Assembly (NCBI RefSeq): GCF_001183965.1
Contig: NZ_LFZV01000001.1
Span: 62,001 to 126,000 of the forward strand
Reading direction: 5' to 3'
DNA: 64,000 nucleotides
Origin: Bacillus sp. FJAT-27916
GTDB taxonomy: Bacteria; Bacillota; Bacilli; Bacillales; Pradoshiaceae
Shown piece by piece: positions 8,096-17,105 of the stretch (the stretch's first letter is position 1; the number at the start of each line of letters is the position of its first letter). The translations under genes and the position numbers were made by a program. The notes below the pieces were generated by a model. That model was not told the DNA's origin. It ran no database searches and saw only the letters and a list, made by a program, of their open reading frames with translations.

Positions 8096-9091
8096 TTACG
8101 CCCAAATATATGTAATGAGAGATAGCAGGATGGACGTAACAACGAGGGCAAGCAGCGGCATACCTGCTTTCTCCTTTAATTCCCGAAGGTCAATGGTGAG
8201 ACCGAGACCCGCCATGGCCATGGACAATAGGAAGGTTGTCAGCATTGCGATGGAATCATATAAGGATATTGGGAACCAATCGCCTGCGATATAGGTACGG
8301 AAGATGCTGAGCGCTACAAAGCCGAGCAAGAACCATGGGAAGGCAATCTTCGTATTTTTATCGCCATGCTTTTGTCTGCTCTTCATCCAGAAGACAAGTA
8401 AGAAGCTGAACGGAATCAGAAGGAATACGCGGCATAGCTTAGCGAGAAGGGCCATAGCGACTGCTTCCTCTCCAGCCGGTTCAGCAGCCAGGGCGACATG
8501 AGCGAGCTCATGGAGACTGAGTCCTGACCAGATACCATAGCCTACCGGTGTGAGTCCGACCATTGGCAGGAGGACGGTATAGCCGACAGCGAATACGGTA
8601 CCAATGAGAGCAATCATTCCGACGCTCATTGCTGTATCCTCTTCCTCAGATTGCAGGATTGGGGAAATGGCTGCAATGGCAGCCGCCCCGCATATACCTG
8701 TCCCAGCACCTAATAGGAAGGAGATATGTGGGTCAACCTTTAACCAGCGCCCAAGAAGCATCATCACGGTGATGGAGAAGACAATGACTACAAATGCTTT
8801 TCCAAGCAGTCCAAGTCCTTCACTGAAAATGATTTGCATGTCTAGTTTTAATCCGTAAAGTATAATAGCGGCACGCAAAAGAATGCGGGCAGAGAAGTGA
8901 ACTCCGGAACGCAGATTCTCAGGGTAGCTGCGGACATTTCGATAAACGATGGCGAGCAGGATGCTGCATGCCAATGGTCCGATATAATCGAATACCGGTA
9001 ATTCTGCTAGAATAAATCCTAATAGGGCAAGTAAAGCTGTGAAGCCAATGCCGCCCCAAAAGGAAATCCGTGAATTGGTTTGAGAAGTCAT
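8096..9091 (-). CDS. YeiH/UPF0324-family membrane protein (putative sulfate exporter family)
   Basis: 331 aa, about ten hydrophobic segments, with the family blocks GPLACSILLAIVYRN, GAGTGICGAAAIAAI and SGLSLHELAHVALA. The family is annotated as a putative sulfate/sulfite exporter, but its substrate is poorly established. The start has AGGTG 7-8 bases upstream. In many genomes a LysR-type regulator is adjacent; none is present here. It is the only gene of its transcript, between a divergent HAD gene and the LysE-type gene. Confidence 0.85.
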   Translation of the reverse strand: MTSQTNSRISFWGGIGFTALLALLGFILAELPVFDYIGPLACSILLAIVYRNVRSYPENLRSGVHFSARILLRAAIILYGLKLDMQIIFSEGLGLLGKAFVVIVFSITVMMLLGRWLKVDPHISFLLGAGTGICGAAAIAAISPILQSEEEDTAMSVGMIALIGTVFAVGYTVLLPMVGLTPVGYGIWSGLSLHELAHVALAAEPAGEEAVAMALLAKLCRVFLLIPFSFLLVFWMKSRQKHGDKNTKIAFPWFLLGFVALSIFRTYIAGDWFPISLYDSIAMLTTFLLSMAMAGLGLTIDLRELKEKAGMPLLALVVTSILLSLITYIWA

Positions 9092-9331
9092 ATTGTTTCA
9101 CCTGTTGCCTTTCAATAAATATTTGGAACAATTGGACATAGTTCAGTGTACTGGTTTGAATTATTTTAGAAAAGCTTTATTTAGCGATAATCGTTAGTAT
9201 GTTTCGCCAGTAAAACATTTTTTATACAGGACAGATAGGTCGCACCCATTTTTCACAGGGTATAACAGGGTATATACTTAAAGAAGACATAGTAGAATCA
9301 TGGATGTTGAATGAAGGAGGAGCCAAACGAT

Positions 9332-10195
9332 ATGAAATGTATTGCAACTGATATGGATGGTACATTGCTGAATGAAAATCAGCGAATCAGTGATGAGAAT
9401 CGTAAAGCGCTTGAAGCAGTAAGAGAGATGGGCGGACAAGTCATTATCGCAACCGGCCGTTCCTATAAGGAGGCAAGACTGGCCTTGGATGAAATAAACT
9501 TCAACTGCCCAATTATTAGTATGAATGGTGCTGCGGTTTATGACCAAAAGGGAGAGCTTCTGGTCTCTCATCCTATCTCATTTGAGGAGCTGGAAAGTAC
9601 CATTACCTTCTTAGAGGAGGCTGGATTATATTTCGAGCTTTATACCAATCACGGTGTATTCTCGAAGAACCCAGAGCGTGCCATTGATTCTCTCGTGGAT
9701 ATCGTTTTAAGCGCTAATCCCGAGCATGACCGAGAGGATGTACGAAGGAGAGCGCTGGCAAGAATCGAATATGGGTTCTTGTTTGAAACAAAAGATTACC
9801 ATGCCTTAATCAAGGAACCGGATATGCAAGTCTTTAAGATTTTAGTATTTTCCCTACAGAAAGATCAACTCAGTACAGCAGCTGAAGCCCTCGCAAAATT
9901 CGATGGGCTAACCATTACATCCTCAGCTAAAGGGAATATTGAAATCAACCACCGCGGAACCTCGAAGGGAACGGCCCTTGAGGCATTATTGAATAAACTA
10001 AGCATACCACTTGAAGAAACCATTGCAATCGGGGATAACTTGAATGATGTCTCTATGTTCGAAAAAGCGGGTCTCTCGATTGCGATGGGGAATGCGTCCG
10101 ACGATATTAAGGGGATCTGCAAGGATACAACCTTATCAAACAAAGAAGACGGCGTGGCCCATGCCATCTACCGCTATATGGTTTCAAAAAAATAA
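9332..10195 (+). CDS. Cof-type HAD-superfamily phosphatase
   Basis: About 287 aa. Motif I is DMDGT (Asp7 and Asp9), motif II is in IIATGRSY, and the late acidic motif is GDNLNDVSMF, all typical of the Cof subfamily with an alpha/beta cap. Members dephosphorylate small phosphometabolites such as sugar phosphates, FMN or pyridoxal phosphate; the substrate here is unknown. An ATG at 9311 would add seven residues but overlaps the ribosome site GGAGGAG at 9316-9322. The ATG at 9332, 9 bases after it, is preferred. The gene is monocistronic with a terminator. Confidence 0.9.
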   Translation: MKCIATDMDGTLLNENQRISDENRKALEAVREMGGQVIIATGRSYKEARLALDEINFNCPIISMNGAAVYDQKGELLVSHPISFEELESTITFLEEAGLYFELYTNHGVFSKNPERAIDSLVDIVLSANPEHDREDVRRRALARIEYGFLFETKDYHALIKEPDMQVFKILVFSLQKDQLSTAAEALAKFDGLTITSSAKGNIEINHRGTSKGTALEALLNKLSIPLEETIAIGDNLNDVSMFEKAGLSIAMGNASDDIKGICKDTTLSNKEDGVAHAIYRYMVSKK

Positions 10196-10277
10196 TCAGA
10201 TATAGGTATAACACTGGGGAAAATTGGTTAAATTATAAAGGCAATGAAGTTTTCCAAAGTATCCCCCCCTTTTTGGA

Positions 10278-10311
10278 CCGCTAGGCTCATCTAAGCCTGG
10301 CGGATTTTTTT
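10278..10311 (+). terminator. Terminator of the HAD gene
   Basis: Stem CCGCTAGGCT at 10278-10287 with AGCCTGGCGG at 10294-10303 (one G-T pair), then ATTTTTTTG. Confidence 0.88.
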
Positions 10312-10355
10312 GTTTTAAGAGAGCGATATGAGTTGAAAGGACAGAAGTTTGGATT

Positions 10356-10399
10356 AACACTCTTTTATATATACAAAGTATGTATATATTAAGGGTGTT
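10356..10399 (+). promoter_or_regulatory. Upstream inverted repeat containing the first shared operator-like 13-mer
   Basis: A 20/19-bp imperfect inverted repeat (AACACTCTTTTATATATACA with TGTATATATTAAGGGTGTT) surrounds ATATACAAAGTAT at 10369-10381. The same 13-mer with one change recurs 99 bp downstream over the operon promoter. A T-rich stretch follows, so it could instead act as a weak terminator. The 325-bp gap also holds the HAD terminator and the operon promoter. Confidence 0.45.
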
Positions 10400-10466
10400 A
10401 TTTTATTTTCATTTGAGTAAAACCTTAATATATCTGTAATTGATTAAATAGTCCTCTACAAATAAC

Positions 10467-10485
10467 TATATACTAAGTATATAAT
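10467..10485 (+). promoter_or_regulatory. ABC/PadR operon promoter -10 with overlapping palindromic operator
   Basis: The 17-bp palindrome TATATACTAAGTATATA (10467-10483) covers the -10 hexamer TATAAT at 10480-10485. The -35 region is weak. It shares ATATACWAAGTAT with the upstream site. A repressor bound here would block the polymerase, and the operon's last gene encodes a PadR regulator, so autoregulation is likely by inference. Confidence 0.55.
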
Positions 10486-10520
10486 GGTAAAAATAAACAA
10501 AACAATGAGGGGATGATAGA

Positions 10521-11240
10521 ATGATTCGGGTGCAGCAAGTAACAAAGGAGTTTTTGCAGGGACAAGAGAGCACACGCGTACTAAGAGGGGTTGATTTACA
10601 TATAGAAGAAGGGGAATTTGTTGCCATTATGGGGCCAAGCGGTTCTGGGAAAAGTACCTTGCTTCAATTGTTGGGGGGGCTTGATGTGCCAACAAGCGGG
10701 GATATAGAGATTAAACAGAACCCCTTAAATAAGATGAATGAAAAGGAAAGGACAATCTTTCGCCGCAAATATGTAGGATTTGTTTTTCAAAATTATCAAT
10801 TGCTGCCGACACTGACGGTGGAAGAAAATATTGCTTTCCCTCTTCATGCTGACGGGAAATTAACGAAGGATAAGATGGGAATGATTCAGGATTTGATTCA
10901 ATCTGTAGGTTTGACAGGGCTGAATCGTAAACAGGCCAATCTCCTTAGCGGGGGGCAGCAACAGCGAGTAGCCATAGCTAGAGCACTTGTTAATAATCCG
11001 GCCGTGTTATTAGCTGATGAACCGACTGGGAACTTAGACAGAGGAAGGGCAGAGGACATATTGCGGTTATTATCCACTTTTCACCGCGAAAAAAAGCAGA
11101 CCATTATGATGGTTACCCATGATCTTTTCGCAGCAGGCTTTGCCGATCGAATCATCCTTTTCAGAGATGGGGCGGTAGATCAGGTCATTTCTAGAAAGGA
11201 TGATGACTATGCTAAGTATTTGGCAAATTTCATGGCGTAA
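10521..11240 (+). CDS. ABC transporter ATP-binding protein (MacB/LolD-like)
   Basis: 239 aa nucleotide-binding domain. Walker A is GPSGSGKST at about residues 38-46, the signature is LSGGQQQR at about 143, and Walker B is LLADEPTGNLD at about 163. The EPTGNLD form is typical of the FtsE/LolD/MacB subgroup, which pairs with FtsX-type permeases. It powers the large permease encoded next, whose start lies inside this gene. The RBS is GAGGGG. The operon has its own promoter with operator-like palindromes and ends with padR, a layout seen for drug- or peptide-induced efflux systems. Confidence 0.93.
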   Translation: MIRVQQVTKEFLQGQESTRVLRGVDLHIEEGEFVAIMGPSGSGKSTLLQLLGGLDVPTSGDIEIKQNPLNKMNEKERTIFRRKYVGFVFQNYQLLPTLTVEENIAFPLHADGKLTKDKMGMIQDLIQSVGLTGLNRKQANLLSGGQQQRVAIARALVNNPAVLLADEPTGNLDRGRAEDILRLLSTFHREKKQTIMMVTHDLFAAGFADRIILFRDGAVDQVISRKDDDYAKYLANFMA

Positions 11241-13671
11241 TAGTACACAAAACAAAAAACGGTTTTTTCTTACTTTGCTGGCGATTATTCTAGGAACCTC
11301 TTTTGTCACCTCTATGTTAATAGCGGATAAAACAACAAATGATGTGTTCGATTATTATGAGCAGATGTATGTGGCCAATGCGGATTATTGGATTTTAAGT
11401 GACGAGCATACCTACTCAGAAAAGCTGGTTTCGTCCATTCAGGATCATCCCTCTGTTAAAGATGTATTACTCGCGCTTGATAAGCAAGCTTTCTTTGAAC
11501 TGGATGATGATCATTCCTTGAATGAACGGTCTGTCCGTATTACAGGTGTGAGCGACCAGAACAGTTCATTGCTGGAGCTGCCGGTCATTGAAGGAAGCCT
11601 GGATAATGAAGGGGTTATCTTGCCTGCTCCTGTTGCTGAACTATTGGGGAAGGGGGTAGGTGATACGGTTCGTTTTGCTGATATGGGTGAAGCGAAGGTA
11701 TCGGCAATCGTTGAATACACACAGCTGCTTGCAAGTCCTAGCGATTGGGAAGGTGCTGAATCAACTAGTTTTCGGGTAATGGCACCGCTGGAACAATTAA
11801 GAGAGTGGACAGGAATGGATGATGCCGTTTCATATGTACGCTATCAAACGAATGGCGATGGAGACATCCTTTTTCAATCTCTTCAGGAGGAATTCCGTGA
11901 CAATTACGCATATGTGCAGCCAGTCGTTGCGGATACGCTCCAAAGCAACAATATAGAAGGACTTTACACATTCTTTTATTTGATTGGTGTTCTAGCCATG
12001 TTTATTAGCGGCTTTATCGTATTTAATATGATTTATACAAGTGTGATGGAAAGGAAGAAGGAATTTGCCATCATGAAAAGCCTGGGATATGTCCAGAGTA
12101 CGGTGTCTAAGCTCATTCTAATGGAAATTTCCCTTCTGGCATTGATTGGAACAGCCATTGGTGTCCCGCTTGGCATATGGCTCGGAGATTTATTCATGCA
12201 AGCCCTTCTGAGTGTATTTAAGTTTGATATGGTTTACAGCTTAAATTGGATAGGACCAGCCATCACAGCTGCCATTATTGGATGCTTGTTTCCGATTGTT
12301 TTTTCCCTTTTTCCTATTTATTACGCAGGGAAGACTTCCATTCTACTGACATTAAAAACAGCGAACCAACCCCAACCATCATCAAGACAGTCCATTATCA
12401 GGGCGATTATTGGTCTTAGTCTTCTAGGCTTTGTATTTGTGGACCATCCGATTTCCTATCTGGCGATTACAGCGAGCATCATTATGTTATTTCCTTTTCT
12501 ACTAATCGCTGTCACGTACGTATTGAGGCCGATTTTACAGCTTCTCTTTCAGTATGCTGGATTAATGGCCGTTAAGAACCTGCTGGGCCAGCTCAATCGA
12601 AATGCTAATACGGCTGCTATTCTTGCTGTGGGCATTTCCGTCATGTTATTGCTCGGTGCAGCTGTGGAGTCAGCACCTGAAGCATTAGGGAAAGAGATCA
12701 GAAACACATATGGAGGAGATGTAAAAGTAACATCTGAAGCACCATGGTCTGCTGAAGATCAAGCAAAGCTTGCTGCCTATGAATCTGTCACAGCTGTTGA
12801 ACCGTTAATGGAAGCTACTCCAATTACATGGGAAACCATAAATGGAGGGAGCAGGCAATTCTCTGTTTTTGCTGTAAGCGAAGATGGCCCATCCTTATTT
12901 GAACATCCGGAGGAGAAGGATTTATATAAGGAACTGGGGCAGAAACGAGCTGTCCTGCTCGGAAATCGTGCTTTCGATGAGTGGGGCGGCCGTATAGGGC
13001 AAAGGATACAGATGAATACGCCCTCTGGTGAACAAGAGTTTGAGGTAATTGGTGCTGTCAAAACAGCTCATTATACAGGGTATGCTGCCTTTATGGATGA
13101 GAAATTCCTTCGTAATGAATTTGGGTGGACCCATCCCTTTGATCTGCTGCTTTCCGTAAACAATGCAGCGAATGATTCATTAAGAGACCAGCTGTGGAAT
13201 GATTTTGGTGCCCATCTTGGCAAAGTACAAACGGTAGATGAGGAAATTGAATCGACTGTGTCAGCTGTTGCAGGTATGAATGAACTGTTATTAGTGATGC
13301 TGGTTTTCGTGATTGGGTTAGCGAGTATTGGGACAGCGAATACGCTTTTGATGAATACATTAGAACGAATCTACGAGATTGGAACGATGAGGGCGCTTGG
13401 CTTTACGAAGCCGCAGGTCATAAAGATGATCGTAGCTGAAGGCATGCTTATTGGGTTATCTGGTGTGATTGGCGGAATTGCCGCAGGGACGATTCTGATT
13501 TATGTAACGAGTAAATCTGAATTTATGGAGGGCTTTTTAACTTTCCAATTACCCGTAAGTAACGTTATACTAGCAATGATTTCAGGAGTATTGCTAAGCC
13601 TTTGTGCGGCATGGACTTCTAGCAGAAGTGCAAGTAATATGGATATCCCATCATCACTCAAAGAAGGTTGA
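11209..13671 (+). CDS. FtsX-type ABC transporter permease (two FtsX domains)
   Basis: About 820 aa. An N-terminal membrane anchor (residues about 15-40) is followed by a large extracytoplasmic segment. The first FtsX bundle includes VMERKKEFAIMKSLG at about residues 280-295. After further helices comes a second extracytoplasmic domain, and then the C-terminal FtsX bundle with ERIYEIGTMRALG at about 720. This two-FtsX architecture occurs in mechanotransmission-type ABC systems for lipoproteins, lipids or antimicrobial peptides. ATGs at 11200, 11203 and 11209 are possible; 11209 sits best after AAAGG. It overlaps the ATPase gene by 32 bp. The substrate is unknown. Confidence 0.9.
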   Translation: MLSIWQISWRNSTQNKKRFFLTLLAIILGTSFVTSMLIADKTTNDVFDYYEQMYVANADYWILSDEHTYSEKLVSSIQDHPSVKDVLLALDKQAFFELDDDHSLNERSVRITGVSDQNSSLLELPVIEGSLDNEGVILPAPVAELLGKGVGDTVRFADMGEAKVSAIVEYTQLLASPSDWEGAESTSFRVMAPLEQLREWTGMDDAVSYVRYQTNGDGDILFQSLQEEFRDNYAYVQPVVADTLQSNNIEGLYTFFYLIGVLAMFISGFIVFNMIYTSVMERKKEFAIMKSLGYVQSTVSKLILMEISLLALIGTAIGVPLGIWLGDLFMQALLSVFKFDMVYSLNWIGPAITAAIIGCLFPIVFSLFPIYYAGKTSILLTLKTANQPQPSSRQSIIRAIIGLSLLGFVFVDHPISYLAITASIIMLFPFLLIAVTYVLRPILQLLFQYAGLMAVKNLLGQLNRNANTAAILAVGISVMLLLGAAVESAPEALGKEIRNTYGGDVKVTSEAPWSAEDQAKLAAYESVTAVEPLMEATPITWETINGGSRQFSVFAVSEDGPSLFEHPEEKDLYKELGQKRAVLLGNRAFDEWGGRIGQRIQMNTPSGEQEFEVIGAVKTAHYTGYAAFMDEKFLRNEFGWTHPFDLLLSVNNAANDSLRDQLWNDFGAHLGKVQTVDEEIESTVSAVAGMNELLLVMLVFVIGLASIGTANTLLMNTLERIYEIGTMRALGFTKPQVIKMIVAEGMLIGLSGVIGGIAAGTILIYVTSKSEFMEGFLTFQLPVSNVILAMISGVLLSLCAAWTSSRSASNMDIPSSLKEG

Positions 13672-13678
13672 TAAAAAA

Positions 13679-14182
13679 ATGTCGGTGAAATACGGAATTT
13701 TGACATTGTTATTTCAGGAAAAACATCATGGCTACGAATTGAAGATTGAATTGGATACCCTTCTTGGGATTAAAGGGAAAATAAACCCGGGCCAAATTTA
13801 TACGACGCTTGACCGTCTCATCCGTGATGAGCTTGTCACATCACCAGGAATGGATAATCAAGAAAGAAAAATGTTCGAGTTAACGTCAAAGGGCAAAGTC
13901 GAGTTAGAAAAATGGCTGCTAGAACCTGTTCCTTATCATACGACGAAAGAGGATTTCTTCTTTAAATGGAGCTGCGCTCGAAGAATTCACTTTGAGCAGG
14001 AGAAGAAAATGATTGAACAGCAAAAGGCGATGATTATCAAGGAAGTAATGGAATTAACCAAATTAAAAACGGAATGGCTTATCCAAGGGGATGAAAATAG
14101 ATATTTATTGATCACGGGTACATTATTGCATTTAGAGGCAGATTTGAATTGGATGAACCTGGTGGAAAATCGAATGCAATGA
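13679..14182 (+). CDS. PadR-family transcriptional regulator
   Basis: About 167 aa. The N-terminal winged helix contains YGILTLLFQEKHHGYEL and TLDRLIRDELV with the basic wing, and the C-terminal half is a helical dimerisation region, as in longer PadR (Vir-type C-terminal) proteins. PadR proteins repress nearby efflux operons and release DNA on binding drug-like ligands. The chosen ATG follows the permease stop by 7 bp with GAAGG at 13663-13667. It probably binds the palindromes at 10369-10381 and 10468-10480; this is inference from position and from the two sites being alike. Confidence 0.9.
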   Translation: MSVKYGILTLLFQEKHHGYELKIELDTLLGIKGKINPGQIYTTLDRLIRDELVTSPGMDNQERKMFELTSKGKVELEKWLLEPVPYHTTKEDFFFKWSCARRIHFEQEKKMIEQQKAMIIKEVMELTKLKTEWLIQGDENRYLLITGTLLHLEADLNWMNLVENRMQ

Positions 14183-14183
14183 A

Positions 14184-14240
14184 GGAGAGGATAGATAGAG
14201 CCAATTTTTTTTGATTGGGCTCATCTATCCTCTTTTAATG
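14184..14240 (+). terminator. Terminator of the ABC/PadR operon
   Basis: Long inverted repeat: GAGAGGATAGATAGAGCCAA, a T-rich loop, then TTGGGCTCATCTATCCTC followed by TTTT. Confidence 0.85.
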
Positions 14241-14257
14241 AAATGACTAAGGATATA

Positions 14258-14938
14258 CTAGCGTATGTCCTCAGCCCACTTATATTCGTAAAATCGCTCA
14301 TAGAATAAGCGGCTTTCAAGCTCCTCATTCTTCTGCTCCAGTAGGGCAGGCCATGAGGCCATCATTGCTTCCGTTTGAGAGCGGTGTGCCGCAATGGCCG
14401 CAAGCTTTGTTTCAATGACATCCTGGATAAAGTGAACAACATCAGGCTTGCCGAGCAACTCTTGATGATTATTGGAGAACGCCACACAATAAAGCTTCGG
14501 ACGGTTGGCTTTATCCATTGAGCCGACTGCACGGACGACAGCCCGGCCTGTTGCCTCATGGTCCGGATGAACGCTGAATCCTGGATAGAACGTAATGATC
14601 AAGGATGGGTTCACTTCCTCAATGGCTGCACGAATGCGGTTAGCCAGCGCTTCTTCATTCTCGAACTCGACCGTTTTGTCACGGAGCCCCCACATGCGCA
14701 GGTCCTGAATGCCCATCACATTAGCAGCATCCATCAATTCCTGTCTCCGAATATTCGGGAGTGATTCCCTTGTGGCAAATGGAGGGTTTCCTAGATTACG
14801 TCCCATTTCACCGAGTGTCAGGCAAATATAGGTGACAGGTGTGTTATTTTTTGTATAGGAGGCAATGGTCCCAGACACTCCAAAGGCTTCATCATCTGGA
14901 TGAGGGAAGATTACCAGTACATGTCTCTCAGTTTCCAT
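14258..14938 (-). CDS. bshB2: Bacillithiol biosynthesis deacetylase BshB2
   Basis: 226 aa LmbE/PIG-L zinc deacetylase. The metal-binding motif HPDDE is at residues 13-17 and the second motif HPDH at 124-127. It removes acetyl from GlcNAc-malate, an intermediate of the thiol bacillithiol, and related enzymes can also deacetylate bacillithiol S-conjugates. The preceding gene encodes the DUF1806 protein YojF, the same pair as yojF-yojG in B. subtilis; the gap is 13 bp. AAGGAG precedes the ATG. BshA and BshC are not in this window. Confidence 0.93.
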   Translation of the reverse strand: METERHVLVIFPHPDDEAFGVSGTIASYTKNNTPVTYICLTLGEMGRNLGNPPFATRESLPNIRRQELMDAANVMGIQDLRMWGLRDKTVEFENEEALANRIRAAIEEVNPSLIITFYPGFSVHPDHEATGRAVVRAVGSMDKANRPKLYCVAFSNNHQELLGKPDVVHFIQDVIETKLAAIAAHRSQTEAMMASWPALLEQKNEELESRLFYERFYEYKWAEDIR

Positions 14939-14951
14939 TATTCACAACTCC

Positions 14952-15302
14952 TTACTTGTCAAATGGGGTATTGCTCAGTTCAAAGGCAACGGCTAAACGC
15001 CCTTGATGATCAAGGCCTGCCATGAGCAAGCGGCCGAACTCATCGATTTCATAATGGGTGATGCCCTCAGCATAAACCCAGCCGTTTTCCATCCGCAGTC
15101 CTGCGCGGTACGGGCCGTCGCCGATAATTTTTCCTTCCTCAAACGTGATGGCGACATTGCGGATGAAAGCGCCCGCTGAGAAAAAGGATTCGTCATTATG
15201 GGATGCATAGGCCCCGTTCGTTGTTTCTAAATGCAGGTATATAGGATGACCGGCAAATGTTTGCAGGGATGCTTGAGCATCGAGAAGATCTATTGGCTTC
15301 AT
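14952..15302 (-). CDS. yojF: YojF family protein (DUF1806)
   Basis: 116 aa, full length for the family. Visible features are THYEIDEFGRLLMAGLDHQG and a terminal VAFELS block. The function is not established. It is the first gene of a two-gene operon with bshB2, the usual arrangement in Bacillus, so a role linked to bacillithiol metabolism is inferred from context only. AGGAGG lies 8-9 bases before the ATG. Confidence 0.88.
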   Translation of the reverse strand: MKPIDLLDAQASLQTFAGHPIYLHLETTNGAYASHNDESFFSAGAFIRNVAITFEEGKIIGDGPYRAGLRMENGWVYAEGITHYEIDEFGRLLMAGLDHQGRLAVAFELSNTPFDK

Positions 15303-15394
15303 GATACTACCTCCTGGTTTATATCTAAAGTAATCCTAGTGTTTTACTCCATCATACTAAATAGCGTATTAAATTGCGAAAGAAGAACCGAAGG

Positions 15395-15435
15395 AATAAA
15401 GAAGCTGCCGGAGACAATCGCGCCGGCAGCTTTTC
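15395..15435 (-). terminator. Terminator of pdxK
   Basis: Stem GAAGCTGCCGG with CCGGCAGCTTTTC around a 12-nt loop; on the minus strand it runs into CTTTATTCCTT. Confidence 0.75.
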
Positions 15436-15446
15436 AAGTCAGGCCA

Positions 15447-16256
15447 TTATTTAAATGTCCGATAGGCCCCATGCATAACAGGTCCAACAAATTCATTCAG
15501 CTTCCAGCCGTGCTCTATCGCGGCGGAGATGAAGTTCTTCGCAGTTTCAAGCGCCTCTTCAACGGATTTGCCTTTTGCTAATTCAGCTGTAATGGCTGCT
15601 GCTGTTGTGCAGCCTGCTCCGTGTGTATAAGTTGTTTGGATCTTCTCAGATTCTAGGATGGTGAAGTTTTGGCCATCGTAGACTAAGTCAATGGCTTTAT
15701 CCTGACCCTCAAGTTTTGTGCCGCCTTTGATCAAGACGTATTTCGCTCCTTGGTCATGGATGATTTCAGCTGCACGCTGCATTTCTTCAACAGTCGTGAT
15801 CGGTCCGAGGCCGGATAGCTGCCAAGCCTCAAATAAGTTCGGTGTCACCACAGTTGCCAGCGGAAGAAGCAATTCACGCATCGCAACCGTGTTTTCCGGC
15901 ATCAAGACCTCATCCGTTCCTTTGCAGACCATAACAGGGTCGATAACGACTTTATCAAGGCCGTATTCCTTGATTTTTTTAGCTGCGAGCTCAATGATCT
16001 CCACAGAGCCGAGCATGCCTGTTTTCATGGCATCGATGCCAGTCGAAAGAATCGTATCAAGCTGTGCTTCAACAACGGATGTTTCTATTGGAAATACATT
16101 ATGGGACCAGTTGTTTTTCGGATCCATGGCAACGATGGAAGTGACAGCGGTCATCCCATATACGCCTAATTCCTGAAATGTTTTCAAGTCAGCCTGAAGC
16201 CCAGCACCGCCGCTGCTATCAGACCCGGCAATCGTTAACGCCTTTTTTAAACTCAT
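15447..16256 (-). CDS. pdxK: Pyridoxine/HMP kinase (ThiD-like ribokinase family)
   Basis: About 269 aa. It starts KKALTIAGSDSSGGAGLQAD, with DPVMVCKG and the anion-hole motif THGAGC. In B. subtilis this branch (YwdB) phosphorylates pyridoxine, pyridoxal and pyridoxamine and can also act on hydroxymethylpyrimidine. The chosen ATG follows GGAGG by 11 bases; an earlier in-frame ATG would add ten residues that overlap this ribosome site. The gene stands alone. Its location near ung-ywdI-ywdK matches the B. subtilis chromosome. Confidence 0.92.
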   Translation of the reverse strand: MSLKKALTIAGSDSSGGAGLQADLKTFQELGVYGMTAVTSIVAMDPKNNWSHNVFPIETSVVEAQLDTILSTGIDAMKTGMLGSVEIIELAAKKIKEYGLDKVVIDPVMVCKGTDEVLMPENTVAMRELLLPLATVVTPNLFEAWQLSGLGPITTVEEMQRAAEIIHDQGAKYVLIKGGTKLEGQDKAIDLVYDGQNFTILESEKIQTTYTHGAGCTTAAAITAELAKGKSVEEALETAKNFISAAIEHGWKLNEFVGPVMHGAYRTFK

Positions 16257-16425
16257 GAGTTTTCTTTCCTCCCTCAAGTACATCAAGCTTTTACGTATAC
16301 ATTTAAATATATATCAAAATAAAAGGCGATGCACCTCAATCTTGTCTAATATTATATACCTTCCATTCAATGGAAACGAATTGTCTGCTTGCATGATTAT
16401 ATTTCCGCGGGAGCGGGGATGAGAA

Positions 16426-16434
16426 TGATATAAT
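16426..16434 (+). promoter_or_regulatory. Extended -10 promoter for the mobA operon
   Basis: TGATATAAT is an extended -10 element, 81 bp before the mobA ATG, without a clear -35. No molybdenum-cofactor riboswitch was recognised in the divergent gap 16257-16514. Confidence 0.4.
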
Positions 16435-16514
16435 TTGTCAATAAGAGCCACTCATGTCAGATTTAAGGAAGAGGAGATGGGGTAAATAACAGGTGGTAAA
16501 AGGGGGAGTGGCAA

Positions 16515-17105
16515 ATGAACCGAACAATCATCCTTTTGGCTGGGGGCCAATCAAGTCGGATGGGAACGAATAAGGCGCTTCTTCCAATAGAAGGGGAGAC
16601 CGTTATTTCACGCATCGCGAAGGAGGCAGGCCGGATAGGCGGCGAGCTGCTGCTTGTCACAAATGAGCCTGAAGTGTATGAATTCCTCCATCTGCCACAT
16701 GTCAGAGACTTGCGTGCGGGAATGGGACCCCTTGCTGGACTGGAGGCCGGATTGACCGCTTCAGCTACAGAGCATAATCTTCTGATTGCCTGTGACTTGC
16801 CCTTTTTCAAGGCTGGGACAGGGGAACGGCTGCTGCGCTATCTAGATCAATATGAGCTAGCTGTTCCGCGGACGAAAGGTCGGCTTCATCCTTTATGCGC
16901 AGCCTATCATAAATCCCTCCTTCCTCATGTGCAGTATGCACTCGATGCCGGGCAAAGGCGCATGGATTCCCTGCTTGATGCAGCAAGGGCAAAAATCGTA
17001 GAAGAAGAGAATCCACGCTGTTTCTTCAATATGAATACGATGCAGGACTATGAATGGATGAAAAGGATACATAAGGGGGAAGGTCATGAAATTTCAGCTG
17101 ACTGA
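16515..17105 (+). CDS. mobA: Molybdenum cofactor guanylyltransferase
   Basis: 196 aa. The nucleotide-binding signature LAGGQSSRMGTNKALL is at about residues 8-23, followed by MGPLAGLEAGL and CDLPF. MobA attaches GMP to molybdenum-molybdopterin to make the guanine dinucleotide form used by DMSO-reductase family enzymes such as nitrate reductase. GGGGGAG lies 6 bases before the ATG. It leads a four-gene run in which each gene overlaps the next, so translation is coupled. The cofactor enzymes themselves and moaA/moaC are not in the window. Confidence 0.93.
   Translation: MNRTIILLAGGQSSRMGTNKALLPIEGETVISRIAKEAGRIGGELLLVTNEPEVYEFLHLPHVRDLRAGMGPLAGLEAGLTASATEHNLLIACDLPFFKAGTGERLLRYLDQYELAVPRTKGRLHPLCAAYHKSLLPHVQYALDAGQRRMDSLLDAARAKIVEEENPRCFFNMNTMQDYEWMKRIHKGEGHEISAD

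Noticed and set aside
16257-16514. Molybdenum cofactor riboswitch upstream of mobA
   Set aside because: No long conserved stem structure could be drawn; only an extended -10 promoter is visible.
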